DNA from: Sipunculus nudus
Lineage: Eukaryota > Annelida > Sipuncula > Golfingiida > Sipunculidae
Assembly (NCBI GenBank): GCA_026874595.1
Contig: CM049317.1
Span: 10,206,382-10,270,381, forward strand
DNA length: 64,000 bases
Direction: 5' to 3'
Part shown: piece by piece, positions 54,930-64,000 of the stretch
Numbering within the stretch: position 1 is the stretch's first letter
Layout: the number at the start of each line of letters is the position of its first letter
Position numbers and translations under genes: made by a program
Notes under the pieces: model-generated
Told to the model about the DNA's origin: nothing
The model's input: the letters and a program-made list of their open reading frames with translations, nothing else
Databases searched by the model: none

Positions 54930-55858
54930 AAGTCTGTAAAGGAACTTCAAACATATTTGAAAGCGAGGATAGTAATAATTACACAGAGTAGGAAAGCAGA
55001 ATTAATTGATTTGTGTGTTGCAAGTGAAGAACCTGCATGGTTTACATATGACCCTGGTTGGTTGAAGACAGGCAGGAGGTGTTGGTCAACAAGCTTATCA
55101 TTCATGATACACAATGGCTAACAAAAACGGATTTTATGGAGAGAGTACGTACTAACTGTCCTGATGTTTGCTTTTAGACACTGTGTTTGTGAGGAATAGA
55201 AGTTCCTAAAATATGGAATATGTTAAGCCCCTTTCTTCACTGACCCCTATGGACAATATTAGCATGAACCATATGTCTCACCTGTTCAAGTTCATGTTTT
55301 GAGGACTGTTTTTAGCCTGTAATACAGTATTCAGAAAATGAAATTAAAAACATTGAAATGGGGACACGTGGACAACATGAAAATAAAACGTGGCACACAA
55401 TGAGAAGGGGCCTGTTAATAGCCTCAAAGATTCATCAGGCTATTCACTCTTTTGATGGAGGCAAAACGGCACATAAATTATTGCATGGGGGTGCGTTTGA
55501 TGAAAGCAATTTACCTGCTCCAGTGAGGTATGGACGCCGTTTTGAATGTAAACTCAGAAACTTGTTTGTAAAATCTCACCGATACCTACATAGAAAATGC
55601 TCCTTAACAGTTATTGGTTTGGTCATAAGTACTGATATACCAGTCCTGGCAGCCAGCCCTGATGATATCCTAAGCTGTAAAACCTGTGGTGACAGCGTCA
55701 TAGAAGTTATGTGCTTGTACAGTAAACGTAATTTCCATATATGGACTGCATTTTCTATGTCAAAAATATGTGGAAATGTAGATGGAACACTTACCATGAA
55801 CAAGAAATACACTTACTACACCCAGGTACAAGCACAGATGGCATGCACAAACTTTTAA
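54930..55858 (+). pseudogene. SAP-like and YqaJ exonuclease-type protein remnant
   Basis: A SAP-like segment, SVKELQTYLKARIVIITQSR then KAELIDLCVASEE, ends in the first frame (to 55121). A second frame (55358-55858, 166 codons) reads a YqaJ-type nuclease: MRRGLLIASKIHQ near its start, YGRRFECKLRNLF, LAASPDDIL (conserved catalytic Asp region) and SVIEVMCLYSKRN. In the family the last motif is E-x-K; here the Lys position is Met, so the catalytic site looks broken. YYTQVQAQMACT follows, as expected. A stop separates the parts. Confidence 0.75.
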
Positions 55859-55949
55859 ACTTTTATGAAAGTCATATGCTCAAAACCATTACTAGTGACA
55901 TTGTAAAGTGTAATAACCGACCCAGTTCATAATGCATTGTTTCATGTTC

Positions 55950-56940
55950 AATGCATATTTCAGTTTATGCGAAGCACTGCTGTAAACTGCACAGCACTGC
56001 CACAATGAGAGAGATATTATTGATCATATATGTCATTTTTATTGAGATAATCCCTGACAATATCTTCAAAGGTTTCATTCGTCCTATAGCATGCTCAACA
56101 TGTATGCTACACAGGCCATGTTCCTTGATTGTTTAGAGGCTTTTCGTCTCAGTGTTGTTTTTTTTTTCATGACTGAAAGCAGGCATATTGAGCGTAGCTT
56201 TCCTGGGCAGTAGCAAATGCGTAATGTTGAATCCTCGATCTGCTATTATGTCATCCCCAGGCGGTAAACACTCCAGAAAACCGCATTGTTTTACATTGGC
56301 AGCATCAGAGATGGACCCAGGATAAAGTTTGAAACGAAGGTGAAGCCATCACAAGCATTTTGAATGTGTTGCATGTTTATAATTGGACCAAGTCAGTCTC
56401 TGTGCCATTGGTCTAAATGGATTTTCTACTCTAAATTCTGTGCAGTCAATGATGCGCCTTGTTTCTTGGTTAGGCCAAATGGTTCAGTTAGATTAGCCAA
56501 TACAATTCTTTGGAGGGCCATGTTAATAGGGGTTTGAGAACTTTGGCATGAAAGTTCACCCAGGTGATGATAATCTTACAAACATGAGCATGGGATATTC
56601 CAAACAGGAAAGCAAGCCTATTCTGATACGGACAAGTGTCAGCAGAAATTCCTCATAGTTAGTTTTGTTCTTTCGTGCACCTTTGTTCTGCTGGATTTTA
56701 ATGTTTTCTGTCCATTCCATAGATTCAATTTAGCTGCTGTAGGTTCCAGTCATTCAAACACTGATTTCAACAGTCCCACACTGGGAAAACCTGTGTACCT
56801 CTAACACTGCTTATTATCCGCCAGAACTAAATCTTTGAAATTGTGTTTGTACACACCTTGCAGGCTTCAGGTGGAACTTTTATACGGACACCACATGAAT
56901 GACAGGTAAGCCCACTTGCACCACTTCTAACAGGGTTGTT
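55950..56940 (-). pseudogene. DDE_Tnp_4 transposase remnant
   Basis: Read on the minus strand in shifting frames: a CxxC...CxxC pair near 56900 (TCHSCGVRI...ACKVC), then a helix-turn-helix region with LFGISHAHV-like and TWVNFHAKVLKPLLTWPSKE-like wording (about 56640-56510). The catalytic triad follows: IIDCTEFRVENP (Asp near 56445), DDIIADRGFNI (Asp near 56238) and VEHAIGRMK (Glu near 56095). All three acidic residues are present, but stops and frameshifts abolish coding. Confidence 0.75.
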
Positions 56941-57069
56941 TGATTGCTAAACTTCACAAGATTGGTCCTTCTTGGAGAATTAAGTTGTTTTTTTTTAGTT
57001 AGATATTGATTATACACAGTCAGGATTGTTATTAATATTTAGGTGATATAATGGAATAATTATGTACTT

Positions 57070-57863
57070 CAGGTCCTTGGCAAATCATCGGTACAGATCT
57101 GTTTCAACTAGACAGTTGTAAATACTTGCTGGTAGCACACTACTACACAAAGTTCCCAATTTGAATGAAATTGAGCTAGTCCGTTGTCAGCGTACTGAAA
57201 CAAACCTTCAGTGAATATATGTGTTCTCAATCGGGTTATCAGTGATAACGGACCTCAGTATAATGCTGAGCATTTCAGACAGTTTGCGGAAGCTTGGGGA
57301 TTTGACCACGTCACCAGTTCATCACACTGTCCACAGTCCAATGGTTTTGCTGAGCTTATGGTGCAAGCTGTAGAAAAGACCACGAGTATGGCAAAGACCA
57401 GCGGCATGGACACATACATCTTTTTTTGTGCCAACACACAACCCCAATAGATTGTGCTATTCCAAGCCAAAGTGAACAGCTATACGACCGCAGAACACAG
57501 AGCAACCTGCCAAGTCGTGCAACAAACCAAGCTTATTGGAGGGATCAGGTAAAGACAGCTTTTTAGAAATACAGGGATCAGTGAGTGACTGTGCAGGACC
57601 CAGCCACAAAGCAATGGAAACCATCTACTGTGGCAGAAACCTGCACTGAACCACGTGCATATATAGAGGAGACCCATCATGGGTCCCGCCTTCTGCGCAG
57701 CCGCCGTGTATTCAGAATATCACAACCTGAGAAGAGAGTTCGTTTACACCCAGATGCTAAAAATGATGATCTTCCTTCCGTGCCCAAGATTCCAGCAGCA
57801 GAGCCACCAGATGAACCTCGATATGGCAGACCTGTTGTTAAACCGAAGAAGATATATATGTAA
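57070..57863 (+). pseudogene. gypsy integrase core and C-terminal domain, right half
   Basis: IIGTDLFQLD carries the first catalytic Asp. After a frameshift, VISDNGPQYNAEHF carries the second and CPQSNGFAELMVQAVEK the Glu, the D,D(35)E order. A stop follows near 57448. A last frame (57585-57863) has WKPSTVAETCTEPRAYI and RSRRVFR, as in the C-terminal end of Mag-type integrases. Confidence 0.75.
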
Positions 57864-58019
57864 TGGAATCAAAATTCTTTGATCACTGGACTGACAGTGT
57901 ACAACATATTCTATATATCCCTAATTATTCGCATTTCCTTGAGTAGTTTAACAACTAAATATATAACCATTGAAGCCTATATTTATTTTAAAATATTTAT
58001 TCATTTTGCTTAGGAAGGG

Positions 58020-58240
58020 TGTTGTAATATCCTTACTTAAAAAAACTCTACTAGGATCAGTTCCAAGTCAGCCATTAGATGGCAGCACCGGTATGCATAC
58101 AAAAAATGGTCCCTGTACACATAGCATAAAAAAGTAGACCTATAAATTCTGGAGCCAATAAAATCGGCGTGCAACAATAAAACCATGTATTAGCCATGTC
58201 ACGTCTTTACTTATTATGCTTCATACAGAAGATTACAAAC
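58020..58240 (+). repeat. Probable 3' LTR of the gypsy element
   Basis: Begins TGTTGTAATATCC right after a purine tract, AGGAAGGG, and includes AATAAAATCGG and AATAAAACC. The end is not defined because the 5' LTR was not found. Confidence 0.5.
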
Positions 58241-59933
58241 CATAGTGAATGTCATGTCTCCCAACCCCCTGATTCTCCATTGTTGGATATTTCCACTTAC
58301 CGGTATCTAACCTTTTATCAATCTCTTACTCTAACGTTTACAGTTTTGAAAGAACCAAAGTTTGTAATGTTAAACAGCAATGAAATTTAGTCGCTCTTTC
58401 TTGAGTTTTCACAGGTGAGGTGAAAGTGATGACGTCATGTTTGCCTGATTTGCCTATTATTAAGAAGTAATAAAGATATCATTACCAAACTTCGCAGTGC
58501 ACATCTAAGTTGTAAAAGACGTCTGTTAATAGAGTTCAAAGCTTATGGGTTCAGTAGCTTGATAGGAGATAAATGACCGTTGTGAAGTTGTGAGATTTTC
58601 TCAGACGAAAAAAATATAACACAACAGTTTGAGTTTTAAATCACCAAATGGACGAAAGGTGTATCCGAACTTAGAATTATTATTATTTATATACCAAAAC
58701 ATGATCATACTTCCAGTCTATGGGTTATGCCTGTCTATGGGGTTGCGGGCTACCTAACTTCGCTCGTGCTTCACTACATGCATCTCCTTATATGCAGAGA
58801 CCAAAGCCATAACCCCTCTCTGACCCATAGGTCCGCGCCAACTTTTCATATGCCAAATGGCATTAATAGGTAATACCTTTTAAGGGGTTATATGGAATAT
58901 CCTTCAAGGTATCCTTGAGGGTTCTGATCGACGCTAATTAAAAACTAATAATTAATTGTAAACAGAGCGAAGTGTGCTTGTTAATGACAACCATTATATA
59001 TAAACTTGATATCTACAGTGGTTTGACAGAAATGGCCATCTACAAATTGCCCTTTTGAACCACCATTGCGCTCTCAAGTTCTGTAAAATATAATTGAAAT
59101 ATGATTGTTCCCTATTAAGTTGTGAAAATGGTGATGCATATTATTCAGAAACTATTAAAGAACAAACACACTACTACAAGAATGCATGAACGTATACCCT
59201 ACTGGCAGAGGCATTTATACCATCTTGATTTAAAATTTGTATCATTAAGCTTTATGCCAGTTACTGCACGGAGCCCTCGAAAACGCACAGCCTTTAGATT
59301 ATGCTCAGTGGTAGGTACTTTTGAAACAAAGTTAATCTCTTTGTGTGTCCACATTAAAATGTAGACGCGTAGCTGAAAGGGAGGACCATGAATTTGGATA
59401 CTTTCAACTTTGGTTAAACGTTTAAAACTACACCTAGGCTGATGTAGTGATATATGGACGGTAGATCTGCTATTGAATTTGACATTATGTTCACATTTAG
59501 TCTCAACAGATCTTATATTAAAGTTTTGTCAATTATTGGTTATTTTCTTTCATCATAGATTAAATTGATTGCATATTTGCACAATCAACCACAAACATTT
59601 AGGTAAAGAAGTAATATTATCCAGAAAAGGTCGCGATTCTGTGCATGAGACATAAAAACGATCGGGCTGAAAGTAGCGAATAGCATTAAAACAAAAACTT
59701 TTGTGTCAAACCAGTGTCAACAACCCGACCTTTACCTTAACACAAGCGTGATTAACAAATGTGACTGAATCACTCCGTCCATTGGTAAAGTATAATTATA
59801 TACAGCAGATTTCAAGTTGATATAGAAGGTACATACAGTAATCGATTAAAAACGGATCTTTGATCGTTTTGGCACGGCTGAAACCGGGATGCAGCCTATG
59901 ACAATCCGGAATGCAGGTGGCAAATGTGGAAGG

Positions 59934-59936
<3 letters not shown>
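58241..59936. other. Gene-free stretch
   Basis: No gene seen. Around 58722-58830 GGGTTATGCC and GCCATAACCC face each other as a small inverted pair. Confidence 0.4.

Positions 59937-59992
<56 letters not shown>
59937..59992. repeat. (TA)n microsatellite
   Basis: TA tract of about 55 bp. Confidence 0.95.
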
Positions 59993-59996
<4 letters not shown>

Positions 59997-60238
59997 CAAA
60001 CTTAATATGACAATATGTTTATATATCACTGCTGAAAAAATCGACTCTGTGAGGATTTTTAAGGCCTGATATGTCGGAGTTCATAAATTTGTCAAAAAAA
60101 AAATTGGTTCAGCTAATTTTTCGATTTTTCCTAGTCAGAGGTACAATTATTGTAATTGAAACTCTTATTAGTTTTTGGCTGTGACGTGATTGTGTCAAAG
60201 TCAATTGCTATATCAATACAATTACATATGTTATATAA

Positions 60239-60864
60239 AACAAGGCCTACAGGCCTAATGCGAACCTGTGCATTGGGAAATACACCAGGTATAATGCTTA
60301 AATGCTGGACCATTACTTCTCATGTATATGAACAATACAGGTACTAAACATTTTGAATAAGAAACAATTACACAAACATCACTGCTGAAATTCTGGCATG
60401 GGTGCACACAACACAACTACGGACCATGGGTCTCAACCCTCAGCTGAATTTGTCTATAAGGATATTTTGAAAGAAATTTTTCAGAATGACAGTCCTGTGA
60501 CCTTAACCAATGACCTTGTGACCAAAAATTCTTAGAACTTAATATCCTAGAACTTGCAGCATAAGGATTATTGTAACAATCTTTTAAAAAGTGACCTTGA
60601 CCTCTGACCAGATAAACTCAAATTCTACAGGTTTCCTCACTTTAGGCAAGTAAGCCATGTGTGAACGTTGGAAAGTTCAGGATGAAAAGTTTGATTCACA
60701 GTGCATCCACAATCTTTTTAAAGATGTGGCTCCTGTGACCTTCAACTTAGATCGCTGGACCCTGGTAATCAAAATGGATTTACTTATGTGGTTGGTCATT
60801 ATTAAATCAAGTTTGAAGCAAGTTTATTTTTAGTAAATAAATAGAAAAATATTTGCTAAAATAG
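60239..60864 (-). repeat. Second 3' end of the AGCGAACC family plus a degenerate family A end
   Basis: 60239-60417 repeats 60865-61041 with few differences. On the minus strand it ends GGTTCGCATTAGGCCTGTAG, then GCCTTGTT, a hairpin plus CTTGTT. At 60420-60447 the minus strand shows CAGCTGAGGGTTGAGACCCA, a degenerate family A 3' end. The remainder, 60450-60864, is unassigned. Confidence 0.6.
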
Positions 60865-61588
60865 AACAAGGCCTACAGGCGTAATGCGAACCTGTGCATA
60901 TGGACATACACCAGGTATAACGTTTCAATGCTGAACAACTACATTTCATATTTATGAACAATGCAAATACTAAAAATTTTATACAAGAAACAATACACAA
61001 ACATCACTGCTGAAATTCTGGCATGGGTGCACACAACACAAAAATTATTGTAGGTGGCACCACCAGTCTTGTATACGACAAAGCTATTTGACATGTATAA
61101 ATATGCCCAATTTCAGGCTGATATATCAAATTCCTCCATAGAATTAAGCAGGCACATACACTTTGCAAAAGTCATTGTAGATGGCGACACCTGTCTTGTG
61201 AACGAGAAAGCCATTAAAGACACATAGACAGGTCAGAATATCAGGCCAATACATCAAACTTACCTTGAGTCTGATGCATGGGGCTGACCAGGCTTAGGTG
61301 AGAAAGGCTGTTGCCCCGAGTGTACTGTGACAAATTACTGGCTCAGGCTACTGCACTGAGTGAACTCTTGACCTGCACCTGGCTAGACTGAGTAAACTTT
61401 TGACCTGTACCTGGCTGCACTGAGTGAACTCTTGACCTGTCGCATAATCTGACACAGTTGGCAGTCTGCCAAAGCTATAAATAAATCCAGGCTGACCTTT
61501 TGCCTATTGCCAAATCTGAAATAGTAGCCACACAATTGCATAAGCTCACAGATTGGCTCCATATGCAGCCCTAAGGGGCATGACACCC

Positions 61589-61670
61589 ATGAGGTGATCC
61601 CATGATACTCATGAGGTGATCACATGCTACCCATGAGATGATCACATGCTGCCCATGAGGTGATCACATG
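61589..61670. repeat. Minisatellite of about 22 bp units
   Basis: Four imperfect units around CCCATGAGGTGATCACATG, each holding TGATCACA or a variant. Confidence 0.8.
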
Positions 61671-62280
61671 CCTTGTGCTTGGCTGCACTGATTGCACTGT
61701 TGACCTATATTTGGCTGCACTGAATGAACTCTTGATCTGTTGCCAAATCTTAAACAGTTGGCAGTTTCTCAACCTATTCAAGAAACATACACAATCTTGG
61801 CCTGTTATGTAACTCTGCTAAAATTTATCCAACACAAACCATTTGAACAAACCTTAGCAGGCTAGCCTCTGGGATCATTTCTGTAAAATATTGAACAATT
61901 TGGCTGGACTGTTTACAAGAAGAAGACTTTTAAAATTTTTTTTCAGCTTTTTCCTTGTAAAATCTAAGTAAATGCAGATAGCAAAAATAAGCTGAATCCA
62001 TCAACATTTGATATGTGACTGATAATTGCATAAAATTTGGGGATGGTAGCTCCTGTTATTCCTGAGAAATTATGAGTTAGTGTACAGATGATTTGTAATA
62101 TAATAAATCTACATTTTTTAAAAGCTTTTAAAAAACATTCTTGTCAATATTTTCCATAGATATTCTGAAATCTAAATGTCTAGAGGCATGATGTAATGGA
62201 TGCTGATAAACTTATATCAGTCGAAAAACATTTTGTAGGTTTATAACTCATATGGGAATATACAGAAAAATGGCAAAGTT

Positions 62281-62987
62281 CAGCTTCCCATAACTCAGCC
62301 AAAAATCATTGAACCAAAACCATTTGAACAAACTTGAATTATCAACTTCTAAGGATAATTATTGTGTTAGATTTAAGAATTTGGCCCAGTGGTTTTTGAG
62401 GAGAAGATTTTTGTAGCCACTTAGCTAACATGGGCTGTTATGGCATATGACTAAATTCAGCTTCCAATAACTCAGCCAAAAGTCACTGAACTGAGACCAT
62501 TTGAAAAAACTTGAATTATCAACATCTAAGGATAATTATTGTGTGAGATTTCAGAATTTGGCCCAGTGGTTTTTGAGAAGAAGATTTTTGTAGCCACTTA
62601 GCTTACATGGGCTGTTATGGCATATGCCTAAATTCAGCTTCCCATAACTCAGTCAAAAGTCACTGAACTGAGACCATTTGAACAAACTTGAATTATCAAC
62701 ATCTAAGGATAATTTATGTGTGAGATTTAAGAATTTGTCCCAGTGGTTTTTGAGAAGAAGATTTTTGTAGCCACTTAGCTAAAATGGGCTTTTATGGCAT
62801 ATGACTAAATTCAGCTTCCCATAACTTAGCCAAAAGTCACTGAACTGAGACCATTTGAACAAACTTCAGAAAGCACTACCCTAGGATCATTTCTGTGCAA
62901 TTTTAAACAATTTGGCCATTTCGTTTTAGAGAAGAAGTTATTTGTAGCTGTCAGTATGAAACGGGCATTGATGACCCCCGTACAAAA
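62281..62987 (-). repeat. Tandem array, about 177 bp period
   Basis: CAGCTTCCCATAACTCAGCC-like starts recur at about 62281, 62458, 62635 and 62811. Units include ACTGAACTGAGACCATTTGA and GAAGAAGATTTTTGTAGCC blocks. Confidence 0.8.
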
Positions 62988-63462
62988 AAGGCCGATGCAG
63001 GTGGCGCCACCAATACCTCAATTTCAGATATGACTCATGTGACCAACATTGGCATAAAATTTGGTGATGATAGCTCAAGCCATTTCTGAGATTGTAATTT
63101 TAGTATGCATTTTTGGACAGATGACTAAGTTCAACTTCCTGTAACTCGGCCAAAAATCACCGAACTTAAACCATTCGAACAAATTTGAGAGAGATTGTTC
63201 CAGGAATCATTTCTGTAAAATATTGGACAATTTGGCTGAACAGATTCGGAGAAGAAGATTTTTTAGCTTTTTCCCTATAAAACCTAAGAAAATGCAGTTA
63301 GCCAAAAAATAAGCAAAATCCGATAGAGTTTTCAGATGACTAATTTTATGCATAAAATTTCGTGATGCTAATTCGTGCCGTTTTCAAGATAGTATGGGTT
63401 AACCGACGGACGACGGACGCCGGACGATGCCACACCATCGCATAAGCTCACAGGTTCGCTAA

Positions 63463-63825
63463 AAAATACCGGTGGCGCCACCACGTTTCAGGAACTGACA
63501 AAACTAGTCATGGTCAATATTCAAGGCAAGATTCATGACAAACCATGCATTAATTATCAAGATATTGGAGGTTTTGTATCAAATTTCTTACTATTCTGGG
63601 GGATACTTTCAAGCCTCGTAGCTCAAAGAATATAGGTCGCAGTGACCTAATTTCAGGTTTCCAAGGAGATTTTTTATTGACCTCCCTGGATTATAACTTA
63701 GAAGTTTCTAGGACAAGCTGTTACGATTTGTGCCCTGCTAACGGACGGCCGGATATCCGTATGGACGACGGACAAAGCGCCATTCCTACACCTCAGTTGA
63801 CTTACAGTCAGCTGAGCTATAAATG
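63463..63825 (-). mobile_element. Helentron-like repeat, family A, one-monomer copy
   Basis: Minus-strand 5' end at 63825 (ATAGCTCAGCTGACTGTAAG), a GTCCGTCGTCC tract, then one monomer ending in GGTGGCGCCACCGG beside the AGCGAACC family's 5' end. Confidence 0.65.
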
Positions 63826-64000
63826 ATTGTAGCTGGCACCACAAGTCTTGTATACAACGAAGCTATCAGAGATATATACATATGCCCAAGTTCAGACTGA
63901 TATATCATACCCCTCCTGAGAAATAAGCAGGGACACACACTGTGCAAAAATTATTGTAGGTGGCACCACCAGTCTTGTATAAGACAAAGCTATTCGATAG
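63826..64000 (-). repeat. Monomer fragment at window edge
   Basis: Two pieces, each beginning GTAGGTGGCACCACCAGTCT-like, match 61050-61190. Continues beyond the window. Confidence 0.55.

Larger units (their letters stand above)
54845..57065. mobile_element. ISL2EU-type DNA transposon inserted into the gypsy integrase
   Basis: A YqaJ-nuclease gene remnant (plus) and an HTH_Tnp_4/DDE_Tnp_4 transposase remnant (minus) converge. ISL2EU elements, a eukaryotic DNA transposon group related to IS5-like and Harbinger lineages, are known to encode both proteins. Gypsy coding is lost at about 54840 and resumes at about 57070, so this is a nested insertion. I could not define terminal inverted repeats or a target duplication; limits are approximate. 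Confidence 0.7.
51562..58240 (+). mobile_element. Ty3/gypsy LTR retrotransposon, decayed and interrupted
   Basis: Order: a primer-binding-like TGGTGGCAGCGG (51562), gag, protease, reverse transcriptase, RNase H, integrase, polypurine AGGAAGGG and LTR start TGTTGTAATATCC (58020). Protease-RT-RH-IN order marks Ty3/gypsy, and the domain wording resembles Mag-like elements of invertebrates. Stops and frameshifts break every gene, and a DNA transposon of about 2.2 kb sits inside the integrase. No env-like gene. The 5' LTR was not found. The right limit is approximate. Confidence 0.85.
60865..63462 (-). mobile_element. Helentron-like repeat, AGCGAACC family, near-complete copy
   Basis: Minus-strand 5' end at 63462 (TTTTTTAGCGAACCTGTGAG, CTTATGCGATGGTGTGGC) followed by GTCCGGCGTCCGTCGTCCGT. 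Then come monomers of about 400 bp and a tandem block of about 177 bp units. The 3' end at 60900-60865 has GCACAGGTTCGC, the inverse of the 5' end, then a hairpin ACGCCTGTAGGC and CTTGTT, the same terminus as family A. 61050-61260 contains a different monomer type with GGTGGCACCACC. Confidence 0.65.

Noticed and set aside
51562-58240. Endogenous retrovirus with envelope
   Set aside because: No env-like frame between integrase and LTR; gene order and wording fit a plain Ty3/gypsy retrotransposon.
62281-62987. CRISPR-like array
   Set aside because: Units of about 177 bp are contiguous tandem repeats without spacers, in a eukaryotic transposon context.

Overview
The window looks like AT-rich nuclear DNA from a marine invertebrate, most likely a bivalve mollusc. 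Genes are intron-bearing, (TA)n tracts are frequent, and more than half of the sequence can be tied to transposable elements. Among these are a large group of dispersed repeats carrying (CCGT)n tracts and a GGTGGCGCCACC palindrome, of a type I associate with bivalve genomes. The species assignment is an inference.

Host genes. (1) Two tandem plus-strand paralogues of a glycoside hydrolase family 31 enzyme, MYORG-like, have large coding exons at 9413-11629 and 24028-26061. A candidate 12-codon first exon for copy 1 lies at 816-851. The copies share about 400 bp of near-identical sequence inside more diverged exons, which suggests gene conversion. They differ at both protein ends and by a cysteine cluster. 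(2) A complete eight-exon HUS1 gene, the checkpoint clamp subunit, lies on the minus strand at 47372-35911. It can be assembled exon by exon with GT/AG junctions and matching phases into 289 codons plus stop. (3) An intact tRNA-Arg(CCG) gene lies at 50969-51041.

Mobile DNA. 1.8-8.2 kb, 13.9-19.5 kb, 31.0-32.3 kb, 36.2-37.3 kb, 39.7-42.4 kb and 60.2-64 kb hold four repeat families built alike. Each has a 5' terminal palindrome, usually a (CCGT)n tract, then tandem monomers of roughly 177-400 bp. Where the 3' end can be found, it has a short inverted copy of the 5' end followed by a hairpin. I read these as Helentron-type rolling-circle elements, and one copy carries an endonuclease-like remnant just before its 3' end. 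Other elements are a Penelope-like GIY-YIG fragment between near-perfect inverted arms (21.9-23.2 kb), a truncated CR1-type LINE (20.1-20.9 kb), several tRNA-derived SINEs and several MITEs. A decayed Ty3/gypsy retrotransposon (51.6-58.2 kb) is interrupted in its integrase by a decayed ISL2EU-like DNA transposon carrying YqaJ-nuclease and DDE-transposase remnants.

Layout. 0-9 kb is flank and a repeat-filled probable first intron of GH31 copy 1. 9.4-11.7 kb is copy 1, 12-24 kb is repeats, LINE and Penelope element, and 24-26 kb is copy 2. 26-35 kb is repeat-rich intergenic DNA. 35.9-47.4 kb is HUS1, with transposons in introns 1, 5, 6 and 7. 47.4-51 kb holds MITEs and the tRNA, 51.5-58.2 kb the nested retrotransposon, and 58-64 kb mostly repeats.
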